Assembly: GCA_964500805.1 (NCBI GenBank)
Contig: CAZCQH010000022.1
Coordinates: forward strand, 1 to 64,000
Source: Ga0077555 sp964500805
GTDB taxonomy: Bacteria > Pseudomonadota > Alphaproteobacteria > Rhizobiales > Hyphomicrobiaceae
Direction: 5' to 3'
DNA length: 64,000 bases
Positions 51,043-60,359 of this stretch are shown here, in pieces (position 1 is the first letter of the stretch; each line of letters starts with the position of its first letter). The notes beneath the pieces were generated by a model. The model did no database searches. It saw only the letters and a list, made by a program, of their open reading frames with translations, and was not told where the DNA came from. The translations under genes were made by a program, and so were the position numbers.

Positions 51043-52632
51043 ATGGACATGTTCGACTGGCAGTTCCCTTACCCCTCGCAGCGCATGCCTGTGCTGGCGC
51101 GGAATTGCGTGGCGACCTCCCAGCCGCTTGCCGCCCAGGCCGGCCTCGCCATGATGCAGAAGGGCGGCAACGCCGTTGACGCCATTCTCGCCACCGCCAT
51201 CGCGTTGACCGTTCTCGAGCCAACCAGCAATGGCATCGGCGGCGACGCCTTTGCGATACTTTGGGACGGCAAGGGCCTCAAAGGCTTGAACGCCTCGGGC
51301 CGCTCGCCGGCAGCCTGGACACCGCAGCGCTTCAAGGGGCACACCGAGATGCCGAAGCGCGGCTGGGATTCGGTCACGGTCCCCGGCTGCGTCTCGGCCT
51401 GGGTCGAATTGTCGGCAAAGTACGGCAAGCTGCCCTTCGCCGACCTGTTCGAGCCCGCGATCCGCTATGCGAGCGACGGCTACATGGTCTCCCCGACCAT
51501 CGCCCGCCTCTGGGCCAACGGTGCTGCGGAACTGGGCAAGTATCCGGGCTTTGCCGAAGCCTTCATGCCGAAGGGGCGCGCGCCGCAGCCGGGCGAGAAG
51601 TTCGTCTCCAAGCCGCATGCCCGCACATTGCAACTCATCGCTGAAACGAGAGGCGAAGCCATCTATCGCGGCGAGCTGGCGGAGAGGATCGCCGCCTTCG
51701 CCAAGCAGCACAATGCAGCACTCACCGCCGCTGACATGGCCGCGCACACGCTCGACTGGGTGGAGCCCACCGCCATCGATTATCGCGGCTATACGCTGCA
51801 CGAGATCCCGCCCAACGGTCAGGGTATCGGCGCGCAGATCGCGCTCGGCATTCTCGAGAACTTTGACGTCAAGGCCAACGCCATCGATAGCGCCGACGAT
51901 CTGCATCTGAAGATCGAGGCCATGAAGCTCGCCTTCGCGGACCTCTACGAGTACGTCTCCGACATCTCGACCATGCGCGTCACTCCGGCGCAAATGCTCG
52001 ACAAGGCTTACCTGAAGACCCGCGCGACGCTGATCGACGTAAAGAAAGCGTCGAAGCCCGCGCACGGAAATCCGGCCTCCAGCGGCACCGTCTATCTCAC
52101 CGCCGCCGACGAACGCGGCATGATGATCTCCTACATCCAGTCCAACTACTCGGGATTCGGCTCCGGCGTCGTCGTTCCCGGCACCGGTATCGCCCTGCAG
52201 AACCGTGGCTCCGGATTCGTTTTGAAGCCCGGTCACGCCAATATCGTCGCCCCAAAGAAGCGCCCGTTCCATACGATCATTCCCGGCTTCCTGACCAAGC
52301 ACGGCAAACCGGTAATGAGCTTTGGCGTCATGGGCGGATCCATGCAGGCGCAGGGCCACATGCAGGTGATCTCGCGCATGGTCGATCACGGCCAGAACCC
52401 GCAGGCTGCGAGCGACGCGCCCCGCTGGCGCATCGATGCCGGCGTTCGCGTGGGCATCGAGCAGGGCGTCGCACCCGAGACGATCGCCGAGCTCAAGTCT
52501 CGCGGCCACGACTTGGTCGAGGCCGGCCGCTGGAGCACCGACTTCGGCCGCGCCCAGCTCATCTACAAGATGGAGGACGGCTATCTCGCCGCCTCCGAGC
52601 GCCGCACCGACGGCCAGGCGGTTGGTTTTTGA
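51043..52632 (+). CDS. gamma-glutamyltransferase-family Ntn hydrolase (copy 1)
   Basis: A 529-residue self-processing Ntn hydrolase. The small-subunit start is predicted at Thr349 in SSGTVYLTAADERG, where autocleavage would expose the nucleophile; upstream GGNAVDAILATAIALTVLEPTSNGIGGDAF and downstream FGVMGGSMQAQGHMQVISRMVDHGQNPQAASDAPRW are family signatures. No signal peptide is present (MDMFDWQFPYPSQ), so it is probably cytoplasmic, like the GGT-type cephalosporin or oxamate amidohydrolases rather than classical glutathione GGT. Start ATG 51043. A paralogue is encoded at 58322 on the other strand. Confidence 0.9.
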   Translation: MDMFDWQFPYPSQRMPVLARNCVATSQPLAAQAGLAMMQKGGNAVDAILATAIALTVLEPTSNGIGGDAFAILWDGKGLKGLNASGRSPAAWTPQRFKGHTEMPKRGWDSVTVPGCVSAWVELSAKYGKLPFADLFEPAIRYASDGYMVSPTIARLWANGAAELGKYPGFAEAFMPKGRAPQPGEKFVSKPHARTLQLIAETRGEAIYRGELAERIAAFAKQHNAALTAADMAAHTLDWVEPTAIDYRGYTLHEIPPNGQGIGAQIALGILENFDVKANAIDSADDLHLKIEAMKLAFADLYEYVSDISTMRVTPAQMLDKAYLKTRATLIDVKKASKPAHGNPASSGTVYLTAADERGMMISYIQSNYSGFGSGVVVPGTGIALQNRGSGFVLKPGHANIVAPKKRPFHTIIPGFLTKHGKPVMSFGVMGGSMQAQGHMQVISRMVDHGQNPQAASDAPRWRIDAGVRVGIEQGVAPETIAELKSRGHDLVEAGRWSTDFGRAQLIYKMEDGYLAASERRTDGQAVGF

Positions 52633-52641
52633 AGGCGCGTG

Positions 52642-53415
52642 TTATCGCGCATCACTCGCCGGAACGTGTGTTTTGAGGAATTGACGCACCCGAGCGATCG
52701 TTCGCGCCTTCAGCTCGGGCGGCTCTTTCCAGGGATAAACCGTCACCTCGGCTTTCGGCGCCAGCGACGCGATGTCGACGCTGCTCTGCCAGGGATGAGA
52801 CGAGGTGGCGTCCGGCAGCACGAGGATCGGGGTCCGACAGTTCCGCGCGAACTCGCGCGATACGCTGTAAACGAAGTCCGGACGCACGCGGTAGAGGTTG
52901 TGCAGATACGTCTCGATCGTCGCCATTGACACGTCGGGTCGCCGCTCGCGAAACTCCTTGGCCCAGCCGTCAAGCCCGTGGTTCCACATGACGTCCGGCT
53001 CCTCCGGACTGTGCCCGATCGTCTGGCTGATGATCGCGGCGACGACGCGATCCGGAGCTCGCTCCATCAGCTTCATCGCGAACGAGCCGCCGATGCAGTT
53101 GCCGAAGAACGCGAACTGGCGAATGTCGAGGTGGTCCATGAGCCCGAGCTGGTCGTCGGCGAACGCGTTCCACGGGTTCTCGACCGGAACCGGACCCGTC
53201 GATTCGCCGTTGGTGGCGTTACGCTGATCCATGGTGATGACGCGGAAGTCGCGCTTGAACTCCTCCATCATATTGATGACGGCGTTGGGCCAGTTGATGA
53301 TCCGCGAGTTCAGTCCGCCGCCCGGAACGGCGAAGAGCGGGAATCCCGAACCGACCTCCTGGTAGCGGATGCGGACGCCGCCCTTCCCGTAGTACCCCGT
53401 CTTCACTGAGCTCAT
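52642..53415 (-). CDS. alpha/beta hydrolase with Cys at the nucleophile position
   Basis: A 257-residue alpha/beta hydrolase-fold protein: FPLFAVPGGGLNSR (oxyanion loop), RVITMDQRNATNGES, then the elbow FFGNCIGGSFAMKL, where Cys107 stands in the place of the usual Ser. The acid and the terminal His are not obvious; PWQSSVDIA and VTVYPWKEPPELK are the C-terminal parts and the expected His before the end is unclear. A Cys nucleophile is known in dienelactone hydrolases. Start ATG 53415 (MSSVKTGYYG). Convergent with GGT copy 1 (9-bp gap). Confidence 0.85.
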   Translation of the reverse strand: MSSVKTGYYGKGGVRIRYQEVGSGFPLFAVPGGGLNSRIINWPNAVINMMEEFKRDFRVITMDQRNATNGESTGPVPVENPWNAFADDQLGLMDHLDIRQFAFFGNCIGGSFAMKLMERAPDRVVAAIISQTIGHSPEEPDVMWNHGLDGWAKEFRERRPDVSMATIETYLHNLYRVRPDFVYSVSREFARNCRTPILVLPDATSSHPWQSSVDIASLAPKAEVTVYPWKEPPELKARTIARVRQFLKTHVPASDAR

Positions 53416-53787
53416 GTCGTCTTCCCTTGTGAGTCCTATCAGCAGATCTGGTTGAAGCGCCGCACAGATCGCCAGCTCCGTCGTCAGACTAGCTGCGCCC
53501 CATGTTCTTTGTAAGGGTGTTGACAGCTTCGGAGCCACTTGCTGTCGGTGGGTCAGAGGCGGCATGCTACGAGGCGCCAAACTGGGGTTTGATGGAGACG
53601 CCGCGTGCGCGTTGATGTCACGATCACGCTCGCGCGGACCAAATCATGTCGCTCTTCTCACTCGCACGCGCCGGCTTTCCGACTTTGGTTGGCTACTGAC
53701 CCGGTCGGGGTCAGACCCATGGGTCTGACCCCTGATTGACGACCACCGGCGCTCTCAACTCTGCTCGAACACAAACGAGGCTGACCG
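53416..53787. other. intergenic region with a perfect 26-bp palindrome
   Basis: 372 bp between divergent genes with no coding signal. The only notable element is the palindrome at 53707-53732, listed separately. The rest is presumably promoter sequence for the two flanking genes. Confidence 0.5.
53707..53732. repeat. perfect 26-bp palindrome
   Basis: GGGGTCAGACCCA at 53707-53719 is followed immediately by its exact reverse complement at 53720-53732. Similar GGGTCAGACCC palindromes are dispersed between genes in many proteobacteria. It lies 56 bp before the DsbA-like gene and could act as a terminator, attenuator or REP element. Confidence 0.6.
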
Positions 53788-54348
53788 ATGACCGCAACAA
53801 CAACCGCCTGGCGCGCCGATCCGCTGACGTGGGGCCACGGACCACGCGTGTTCGAAGTGTTCATCGAGCCGACGTGCCCGTTCTGCGCCAAGGCATTCGG
53901 CAAGCTCGATGAGATGCTGGCCACGGCCGGCCCGGACAAGGTGACGATCAAGATTCGGCTGCACTCGCAGCCCTGGCACATGTACTCGGGTGTGGTCGTT
54001 CGCTGCATTCTCGCCGCGTCCACTTTGCCGGAAGGAAAAGAAGCCGCCAAAGCCGTCCTCGCCGCAGTAATGGCGCATCGAGAGGAGTTCGAGTTCACGA
54101 AGCACGCCAGCGGCCCGAACATGCTCGCAACGCCGAACGACATCATCGCGCGCATCGAGAAGTACAGTGGCATCGAAGTCGCCGAGGCGTTCGCCATCCC
54201 GAACCTCGATCGCGAGATCAAATGGCACACCCGCTATGCCCGCCAGAACGGCGTCCACGTCTCGCCGACCTTCATGATCGACGGCATGGTGCAGGCCGAC
54301 ATGAGCAGCGGCGACAGCGTGTCCGATTGGGTCGCCCGCTTGTCGTAA
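53788..54348 (+). CDS. DsbA-like thioredoxin-fold protein
   Basis: A 186-residue thioredoxin-fold protein with a CPFC active site (Cys30, Cys33, in FIEPTCPFCAKAF), a helical insertion and the cis-Pro loop VSPTFMIDG. The pattern fits the DsbA/DSBA-like oxidoreductases of the KfoA/2-hydroxychromene-2-carboxylate isomerase superfamily. It has no signal peptide, so a cytoplasmic thiol-redox or GST-kappa-like role is more likely than periplasmic disulfide formation. Followed by an MFS transporter gene 173 bp later. Confidence 0.88.
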   Translation: MTATTTAWRADPLTWGHGPRVFEVFIEPTCPFCAKAFGKLDEMLATAGPDKVTIKIRLHSQPWHMYSGVVVRCILAASTLPEGKEAAKAVLAAVMAHREEFEFTKHASGPNMLATPNDIIARIEKYSGIEVAEAFAIPNLDREIKWHTRYARQNGVHVSPTFMIDGMVQADMSSGDSVSDWVARLS

Positions 54349-54521
54349 TCCCGACTGGCATCGGCTGGCAATCGGCGGGAGAGTCTCGCCGCTAACAAGG
54401 ATGACACCCCCGCTGTCCGCAGGGCTGATCCGTCTGGGACGCGGTGCCTTATCTGGAGGTAAATCGTTTTGCTTCGGGTGATGTCCTCTATGGTGGCGCC
54501 ACTCGACTCGAGCCGGATGCC

Positions 54522-55733
54522 ATGACTGCGACCCACAGCCCCCCGACAGCCTACCGCCGCAACGTTGCATTGCTTGCAGTCGCGCAAGCCATGTTCATGA
54601 CCACGCAATCCATGGGCATCGCAACGACGCCATTGCTCGGGCATTCGCTGCTTGGCGCAGACAAGTCGCTCGCCACACTCCCGATCTTTCTGACGCACGC
54701 CGGCATTATGACCTCGACGATTCCAGCCTCGCTACTGATGGGCCGGATCGGGCGGCGCAACGGCTTTTCCCTCGGCGCCGTTCTGACGATCTTCTTCGGC
54801 CTGCTCGCGGCCTATGCGGCGTGGGTGCAGAGTTTCCCGCTGCTCTGCCTCTCCGCGTTCATGCAGGGCTCTGGCGCGGCGTTCGCCTGGTATTACCGGT
54901 TCGCAGCAGCGGACGCCTCGCCGGTCGATTTCAAGCCCAAGGCCATCTCCTACGTGATGGCCGGCGGTATTGCCGCCGGCGTCATCGGACCGGAGCTGGC
55001 TAAATACACCGTCGACTGGTTCTCGCCGCTGACGTTCCTCGGCGTCTACGTGGCGATCGCCCTGGTCGCGGCGGCCAATCTGGTCATGCTGCAGGCATTG
55101 CGCATTCCGAATCTGACCGCGGCGGAACAGGCCAAGGGCGGCCGGCCCATATCCGAGATCGCAAAGCAGCCTGCGTTCGTTGGCGCAATTGTGTCATCGA
55201 TGTTCGGTTATGGCGTAATGACGCTGGTGATGTCTGCAACGCCGCTCGCCATGTTGGCCTGCGGCTTCAACTTCGGCCATAGCGCGACGGTGATCCAGAT
55301 CCACATAATCGCAATGTTCCTGCCGTCATTCTTCACTGGGCATTTGATTCAGAGATTTGGCGTGCTGAACATCATCGCAGCAGGCGCGATTATCCAAGTT
55401 GGATGTGCGCTCACCAATCTGGCCGGCATCGAACTCTTCCATTTCGCCTTCTCGAACGCACTGGTGGGCTTGGGCTGGAACTTCACGTTCGTCGGCGGTT
55501 CTACGCTTCTGACCACGACCTACCAGCCGGTTGAGCGCGCAAAGGTACAGGCGGTGCACGACTTTCTGGTTTACGCGACGACAGCCACGGCGGCGGCGCT
55601 GTCGGGCTTCCTGCAGGCACAGGCCGGATGGACCGTCATTAACATCGCGACGCTGCCGATGATGGCCGCCGTCGTGCTCGCGACCATTTGGCTGCGCGGC
55701 AGGCAGCGCCAAGTGGAAGTTGCAACGGCCTGA
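54522..55733 (+). CDS. MFS transporter
   Basis: A 403-residue inner-membrane carrier with about 12 TM segments. The loop 2-3 motif appears as GRIGRRNGF, and TM pairs such as LLAVAQAMFMTTQSMGIATTPLLG and LVMSATPLAMLACGFNFGHS are clear. It resembles the small MFS group of drug/unknown-solute exporters in catabolic loci. ATG 54522 (MTATHSPPTAYRRN) is preferred; an upstream in-frame start at 54444 adds a hydrophilic segment. Substrate unknown. Confidence 0.87.
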   Translation: MTATHSPPTAYRRNVALLAVAQAMFMTTQSMGIATTPLLGHSLLGADKSLATLPIFLTHAGIMTSTIPASLLMGRIGRRNGFSLGAVLTIFFGLLAAYAAWVQSFPLLCLSAFMQGSGAAFAWYYRFAAADASPVDFKPKAISYVMAGGIAAGVIGPELAKYTVDWFSPLTFLGVYVAIALVAAANLVMLQALRIPNLTAAEQAKGGRPISEIAKQPAFVGAIVSSMFGYGVMTLVMSATPLAMLACGFNFGHSATVIQIHIIAMFLPSFFTGHLIQRFGVLNIIAAGAIIQVGCALTNLAGIELFHFAFSNALVGLGWNFTFVGGSTLLTTTYQPVERAKVQAVHDFLVYATTATAAALSGFLQAQAGWTVINIATLPMMAAVVLATIWLRGRQRQVEVATA

Positions 55734-55791
55734 GCTTGCCGACGCACATGGCTGGCAGCGAGCCACAATTGCGGCGGCCAATCCGCCCGCG

Positions 55792-57279
55792 TCAGTCCAG
55801 ATCGAGCGGATACACCGGGCGGCGGACGTTGACGAAAGGAAGCCGGCGAATGTCGTGCGACGTCACGCCGTCACCTTCATCGACAACGATGATCTCACCG
55901 GCAATCGGCGCATAAGCGCCGCGGAAATGCTGCATGGATTTCACCGCGAGGACGGACTTGTGCTTCGGTTCGATGCCCGCGATGCGGAAGAAGCCGAGGT
56001 CGTAGTTCTGGAAGCGGCGAGTCGCGAGCACGATTTCGACTCCGCCAACCTTGAACGCGGCGGTTGGGCCGAGGTCGATCTTCATGCCCGTCATCATCGG
56101 GCCGGTGATGGTGAAGCGGCCATCGGACAGATGCTGCACGGTGCCGGTCGCGCGGACGGGGCGGCTGAACTTCGGATCTGTCTTGCCCCCGACGTCGAGC
56201 GTCAGCGTGGCTCCGACGCCGGCTTTGGCACAGGCCGCCGCGCACTCGGGGTCAACGATTGTCGCTACGGCGGCGTTCTGGAGATCAGCCTCGATCATGG
56301 CTTTGAGCAGGCCGGTTGAATCGGAGTAGCCGCCTCCACCCGGGTTATCCGCATAGTCGGCAATCACGAGCGGCGCGCCGGCCTTGCTGCCTTTGGCTTT
56401 CGCCGCGGCTATAGCGTCGGCGACGGTGGCAAAGCTCACCGAGCGCTCGCGGTGAGTCTCCCAGATGTAGGCACCGAGCTCGTCTGCCATCGCCTGGAAC
56501 CGCGGGCCCCCGCCATCTCCAACGATGACAGCGGTCGGGCCGACTTCCGGAATGTCCGCCTTGTAGAAGCCGGCGTTGAGCGAAGCGGCGAGCACACCGG
56601 GTTGCGTCCTGAGCACGGCGAGTTTCTCGAGGCCTCGGGTCATGGAGCCGGGTTGCGTCGTGCGGCCTTCGTCGAGGCCGGTCATCGCTTGCGTGCGCGC
56701 GACGCAGGTCCGCGGCTTGATCTCGCCCGTTAATGTGCGGGCCACCAGCGCAACTGTCTCAGTGGCGATCTCGTACATGTCGATGTGCGGGTAGGTCCGG
56801 TAGCTGGCGAGGATATCGGCCTCGCGCGCCATCTGGTCGGTGACGTTGGCGTGGAGGTCGAGCGTCGCCGCGATGATCACCTTCCGCCCGAGCTTGGCGC
56901 GCAGGCGCGATAGCAGCTCGCCCTCGCCGTCGAAGAGGTGCTCGGCGACCATAGCGCCGTGAAGATTGAGCAAAACCGCGTCGAGCGGCCCGGCATTCTC
57001 CGCGTCGGCGACGATCTCGCCGGCAATCGCCTCATAGCAGTCGCGCGTCAGCTTGCCGCCCGGTGTGGCGTCCGCGACGATCGAAAGAACGGGCTCCCAG
57101 CCGTGCCTCTTGCAGCCGTCGAGGAAAGCGGCGACTTCGGTATTGGTGCCCGGATAAACACGCTCCAGCTCGGCGCCGCGATGAAAGCCGCGCTGGCGAT
57201 AGGCAGCGAGATCGGTCTGCTGAACAGAGAACGTGTTGGTTTCGTGCTTGAAGCCGGCGATCAGGACGCGTGTTGGCAT
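55792..57279 (-). CDS. M81 family metallopeptidase (MlrC-like)
   Basis: A 495-residue MlrC-type enzyme. Family features: the N-terminal FKHETNTFS, LLNLHGAMVAEH, TLDLHANVTDQM, the SYRTYPHIDMYE motif, and the C-terminal DYADNPGGGGYSDSTGLLKAM. MlrC finishes microcystin degradation by cleaving a linear peptide; most bacterial homologues act on unknown amides or peptides. No signal peptide. Last gene of the operon NTF2 - GGT - Bug - MlrC (40 bp after the Bug gene). Confidence 0.92.
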   Translation of the reverse strand: MPTRVLIAGFKHETNTFSVQQTDLAAYRQRGFHRGAELERVYPGTNTEVAAFLDGCKRHGWEPVLSIVADATPGGKLTRDCYEAIAGEIVADAENAGPLDAVLLNLHGAMVAEHLFDGEGELLSRLRAKLGRKVIIAATLDLHANVTDQMAREADILASYRTYPHIDMYEIATETVALVARTLTGEIKPRTCVARTQAMTGLDEGRTTQPGSMTRGLEKLAVLRTQPGVLAASLNAGFYKADIPEVGPTAVIVGDGGGPRFQAMADELGAYIWETHRERSVSFATVADAIAAAKAKGSKAGAPLVIADYADNPGGGGYSDSTGLLKAMIEADLQNAAVATIVDPECAAACAKAGVGATLTLDVGGKTDPKFSRPVRATGTVQHLSDGRFTITGPMMTGMKIDLGPTAAFKVGGVEIVLATRRFQNYDLGFFRIAGIEPKHKSVLAVKSMQHFRGAYAPIAGEIIVVDEGDGVTSHDIRRLPFVNVRRPVYPLDLD

Positions 57280-57319
57280 GTCGGGCGACTCGCAGGTTTG
57301 GTTGCGGATGCGTTGGCGC

Positions 57320-58309
57320 TTATTCGGGTTTCAGACCGACCGTCTTGATGACATCGCCCCAGCGTTTGATCTCGGACTGCTGAAACGCGGCAAAAGCAAC
57401 ACCATCGCGCGGGCTGACCGTGAGGCCGAGTTTCTCGATGCGCGCGCGAACATCAGGACGCGCCATTCGCGCGCGCACGCGCTGGCCGATGTCGTCGACC
57501 ATCGCCCGTTCCACGCCCTTCGCGGCGAAGAGAGCGAGCCAGGACTCCGCTTCCGCATCCTTCACGCCCTGCTCGGAAAGGGTCGGAACCGCCGGGACTT
57601 GGGGCGCGCGCTCCTTGCCGGCGACTGCGAGCGCGGTCACCTGTTGCGACTCGATCGGCCCGGTGACGGTCGGCAGCACCGCGAGTGCCAGATCGAGACG
57701 CCCGGCAGCAATCTCGCCGGCCATTTGCGCGGCTCCCTGGAACGGCACATGCTGCATGCGGGTCCCCGTTCGCATCATGAAGTTTTCCATGGAGAGGTGC
57801 GAGCCCGAACCGATGCCGGTTGAGCCGAAGTTCAGCTTGCCGGGCTGCTCCTTGGCGCGGGCAATGAGAGCCGCGACATCCGCGGTGCCGAGGTCTTTGC
57901 GCACGATCAGCACGTGGTGCATGTCGACCAGCCCCGCGGCCGGCCGGAAGTCGGCCACCGGATCATAGCCGGCGTCCTTGATCAGAAACGGCGCCGTGGC
58001 ATGCGTCTGGATATTGCCGACGAGCCAGACGGAGCCGTCGGCCGGTGCGTTGAGAACGTACCGCGTGCCGATAGCTCCGGATGCGCCCGGCTTGTTCTCG
58101 ACGATCACCGCTCTGCCGAGATCATCCTTCAGCTCGTCGGCAACGATTCGGGCGAGCGCATCGGTCGGCCCTCCAGCAGGGAATGGCACCACGATGCGCG
58201 TCGGATTGATCGCCTGCGCGTGCACGTTGACGCTCGGGGCCGTCGCGATCATTGCCAGCGATCCCGACGCCAGCAGAACAGCCCGGCGATCGATGATCCT
58301 TTTGTTCAT
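57320..58309 (-). CDS. tripartite tricarboxylate transporter (Bug/TctC) solute-binding protein
   Basis: A 329-residue periplasmic binding protein. Signal peptide with a twin-Arg-like DRRAV then LLASGSLAMIATAPSVNVHAQ (cleavage near 32), the Bug hallmark RIVVPFPAGGPTDALARIVADEL, and VVENKPGASGAIG. It should deliver a carboxylate-like substrate to a TctAB permease, but no tctAB genes are nearby. Located 12 bp after the GGT gene in the operon with MlrC, suggesting the solute is the compound processed by those enzymes. Confidence 0.93.
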   Translation of the reverse strand: MNKRIIDRRAVLLASGSLAMIATAPSVNVHAQAINPTRIVVPFPAGGPTDALARIVADELKDDLGRAVIVENKPGASGAIGTRYVLNAPADGSVWLVGNIQTHATAPFLIKDAGYDPVADFRPAAGLVDMHHVLIVRKDLGTADVAALIARAKEQPGKLNFGSTGIGSGSHLSMENFMMRTGTRMQHVPFQGAAQMAGEIAAGRLDLALAVLPTVTGPIESQQVTALAVAGKERAPQVPAVPTLSEQGVKDAEAESWLALFAAKGVERAMVDDIGQRVRARMARPDVRARIEKLGLTVSPRDGVAFAAFQQSEIKRWGDVIKTVGLKPE

Positions 58310-58321
58310 GCCTAGCCCCTC

Positions 58322-59929
58322 TTAGACGGCGACGGCCATGCCGTCGCGGCCGGGATCGGCACCGCCGTCCATCTTGCCGTCGATGATCCGGATCGCATGC
58401 ACGCCGGCGAAGTGGAAGTTCATCGGCCAGCGGCGGACAGTGTAGCCGCGGCGCTGCAGGTCCGCCTCCGTCGAGCGCAGGATGCGGTTGGTGACATCGA
58501 GCGTATCGGACGTCGCATTGAAGCGCGGCGCGTGTACGGCCTCGAGCGCCGACATGCCGAACTCCACGACATTGAGGATCACCTGCAGGATGCCCATGGC
58601 GATGTAGGTCCCGCCCGGAGCACCGAGGATCAGGAACGGCTTGTCATCCTTGAAGATGATCGACGGCGCCATCGACGAGAAGCGCGACTTGCCTGGGGCA
58701 AGCGAGCCGGGCCGCCCCGGCCGCGGATCGAACACGGCCATGGCGCCGTTGTACATGAAGCCGAGACCCTCGGTGACGACGCCCGACGGCGTACCCAGCG
58801 TGTGGGTCATGGTCGCGCAGACGCCGTTGGCGTCGGCCGTGGTGACGTGAGTGGTATCGGCGCTCTCCTTGCCGCTCCTGAAGCGCGGGACGCGCGTTTT
58901 CTCGCCGCGCTTGATGCGCTCGGAGAGCGGGCGGGCGTAATCTTTCGAGGTCAGCTCGGCCAAGGGAACGGAGACGAAGCGCGGGTCGCCGACTTTGGTG
59001 TCCTTGTCGACGGTCGCGATCTTCATCGCCTCGGCCACAGTCGCGATGTACTCCGGCGAGTTGTGGCCCATCGCCTTCAGATCGAAGTTCTCCAGAATGT
59101 TGAGCATCTCGATCAGCATGACGCCGCCACCCGGCGGGCGGATGGTCGAGATGCGCAGGCCTCGATAGCTGCCCCAGAGCGGCTCTGTCGTCTCGGGCTT
59201 GGCGCCCTTCAGGTCCTCGAGCGTGATGAGGCCCCCGTGCGCCTTCATATCGTCGGCAATGCGGCGTGCGATCTGGCCCTCGTAGAAATCCTCGACGCCC
59301 TGTTCGGCGACGCGCTGCAAGGTCGTGCCCATGTCGGGATTTCTCAGCGTCTCACCCATCTTGTGAAGCGAGCCGTCGGGCTTGGCGTAGATCTTCCGCG
59401 TCGCCGGCAGCTGCGTCAGGAAATCCGAGTGCGGCGCGCGGCCCTCTGTCGGCACTTGGTTCCAATAGGCGGCGACGTGGGGGCGGACCATGAAGCCGTC
59501 GCGCGCGTACTTGATCGCGGCGGGCAGCAGATCCTTCAGCCGCATCGTCCCGTAGCGCTTCAAGGCCTCGTCATAGCCCCGAAGCGACATCGGCGTCGTG
59601 ATCGCGCCATAGCCGATTTCATTGACGCGACCCTCCAGCAGGAACCCGAAGCCGTCCTCCGCCTCGCCGATGAGCAGCTTCTCCCACATGTCGGGCTTCA
59701 CGCTGAGCGGCGCGCGACCGTGGAAGTCGTGACACACGTGGCGGCTGTTCTTCGGGTCGTAAACCTGCAGCGAGCCGAAACCGGCGATGCCGCACATCTG
59801 CGGATCGACAGCGGTTTGCACCAGCGCCGTCGCGATGGCCGCATCGACCGCGTTGCCGCCGGATTTCAGCGCCTCGACGCCGGCTTCCACCGCCTCGGGC
59901 TGCGCAGCGCAAACCATGCCATGAGTCAT
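58322..59929 (-). CDS. gamma-glutamyltransferase-family Ntn hydrolase (copy 2)
   Basis: A 535-residue autoprocessing Ntn hydrolase without signal peptide (MTHGMVCAAQPEA). The predicted cleavage/nucleophile is the first Thr of DTTHVTTAD (Thr359), an intact TTH motif unlike copy 1. SGGNAVDAAIATALVQTAVDPQMCGIAGFGS and the substrate-loop PGGTYIAMGILQVILN are family signatures. Likely cytoplasmic amide or lactam hydrolase. Second gene of the NTF2-GGT-Bug-MlrC operon, 43 bp after the NTF2 gene and 12 bp before Bug. Confidence 0.92.
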   Translation of the reverse strand: MTHGMVCAAQPEAVEAGVEALKSGGNAVDAAIATALVQTAVDPQMCGIAGFGSLQVYDPKNSRHVCHDFHGRAPLSVKPDMWEKLLIGEAEDGFGFLLEGRVNEIGYGAITTPMSLRGYDEALKRYGTMRLKDLLPAAIKYARDGFMVRPHVAAYWNQVPTEGRAPHSDFLTQLPATRKIYAKPDGSLHKMGETLRNPDMGTTLQRVAEQGVEDFYEGQIARRIADDMKAHGGLITLEDLKGAKPETTEPLWGSYRGLRISTIRPPGGGVMLIEMLNILENFDLKAMGHNSPEYIATVAEAMKIATVDKDTKVGDPRFVSVPLAELTSKDYARPLSERIKRGEKTRVPRFRSGKESADTTHVTTADANGVCATMTHTLGTPSGVVTEGLGFMYNGAMAVFDPRPGRPGSLAPGKSRFSSMAPSIIFKDDKPFLILGAPGGTYIAMGILQVILNVVEFGMSALEAVHAPRFNATSDTLDVTNRILRSTEADLQRRGYTVRRWPMNFHFAGVHAIRIIDGKMDGGADPGRDGMAVAV

Positions 59930-59972
59930 TGTGGGGTTCCCCTCATTTCAGGTGGTATGTCGGTCCTCGGCT

Positions 59973-60359
59973 TCAGCCGATGAATTTCCAGTATGTATCC
60001 TTCTTGGTGACATAGCCGTCGCGGAATTCCCAAAGATCACAGCCCAGGTACTCGAATGGTTGGCCACCCTTGGGCGTGCCGCGCACGGTCCATTCCGAGA
60101 TGGCTTTCGTCTGGTCGACGATCCAGTGCCGCATCTCCTCCCAGCGCATGTCGGGGATCTGCTCGTAGCGAGCGCGCAGCACCTCGGCAATCTCGCGTCG
60201 GCCGCGGCAGACGCGGCCTTCCGGCGCCTTGGGTCCGCGCGCCATCAGCCAGATGCAATCCTCGGTGAAGTGCGAGACGATGAGCTCTGGATCACGCCGG
60301 TTGAAGGCATCCTGGATCTCGTCGAGGAGGGCGATGGTGAGTTTGCGGGGGCTTGGCAT
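59973..60359 (-). CDS. SnoaL/NTF2-like fold protein
   Basis: A 128-residue cone-shaped alpha+beta barrel protein of the NTF2/SnoaL group: ALLDEIQDAFNRRDPELIVSHFTEDCIWLMARG, CRGRREIAEVLRARYEQIPDMRWEEMRHWIVDQTKAISEW and FRDGYVTKKDTYWKFI. Such proteins act as isomerases, hydrolases or dehydratases or have no known reaction. ATG 60359 (MPSPRKLTI) is chosen. It appears to be the first gene of the operon with GGT copy 2, Bug and MlrC, and is divergent from the gene at 60548. Confidence 0.85.
   Translation of the reverse strand: MPSPRKLTIALLDEIQDAFNRRDPELIVSHFTEDCIWLMARGPKAPEGRVCRGRREIAEVLRARYEQIPDMRWEEMRHWIVDQTKAISEWTVRGTPKGGQPFEYLGCDLWEFRDGYVTKKDTYWKFIG

Noticed and set aside
58397..59983. 528-codon plus-strand open frame
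   Set aside because: Antisense to the GGT copy 2 gene, whose nucleophile motif is intact.
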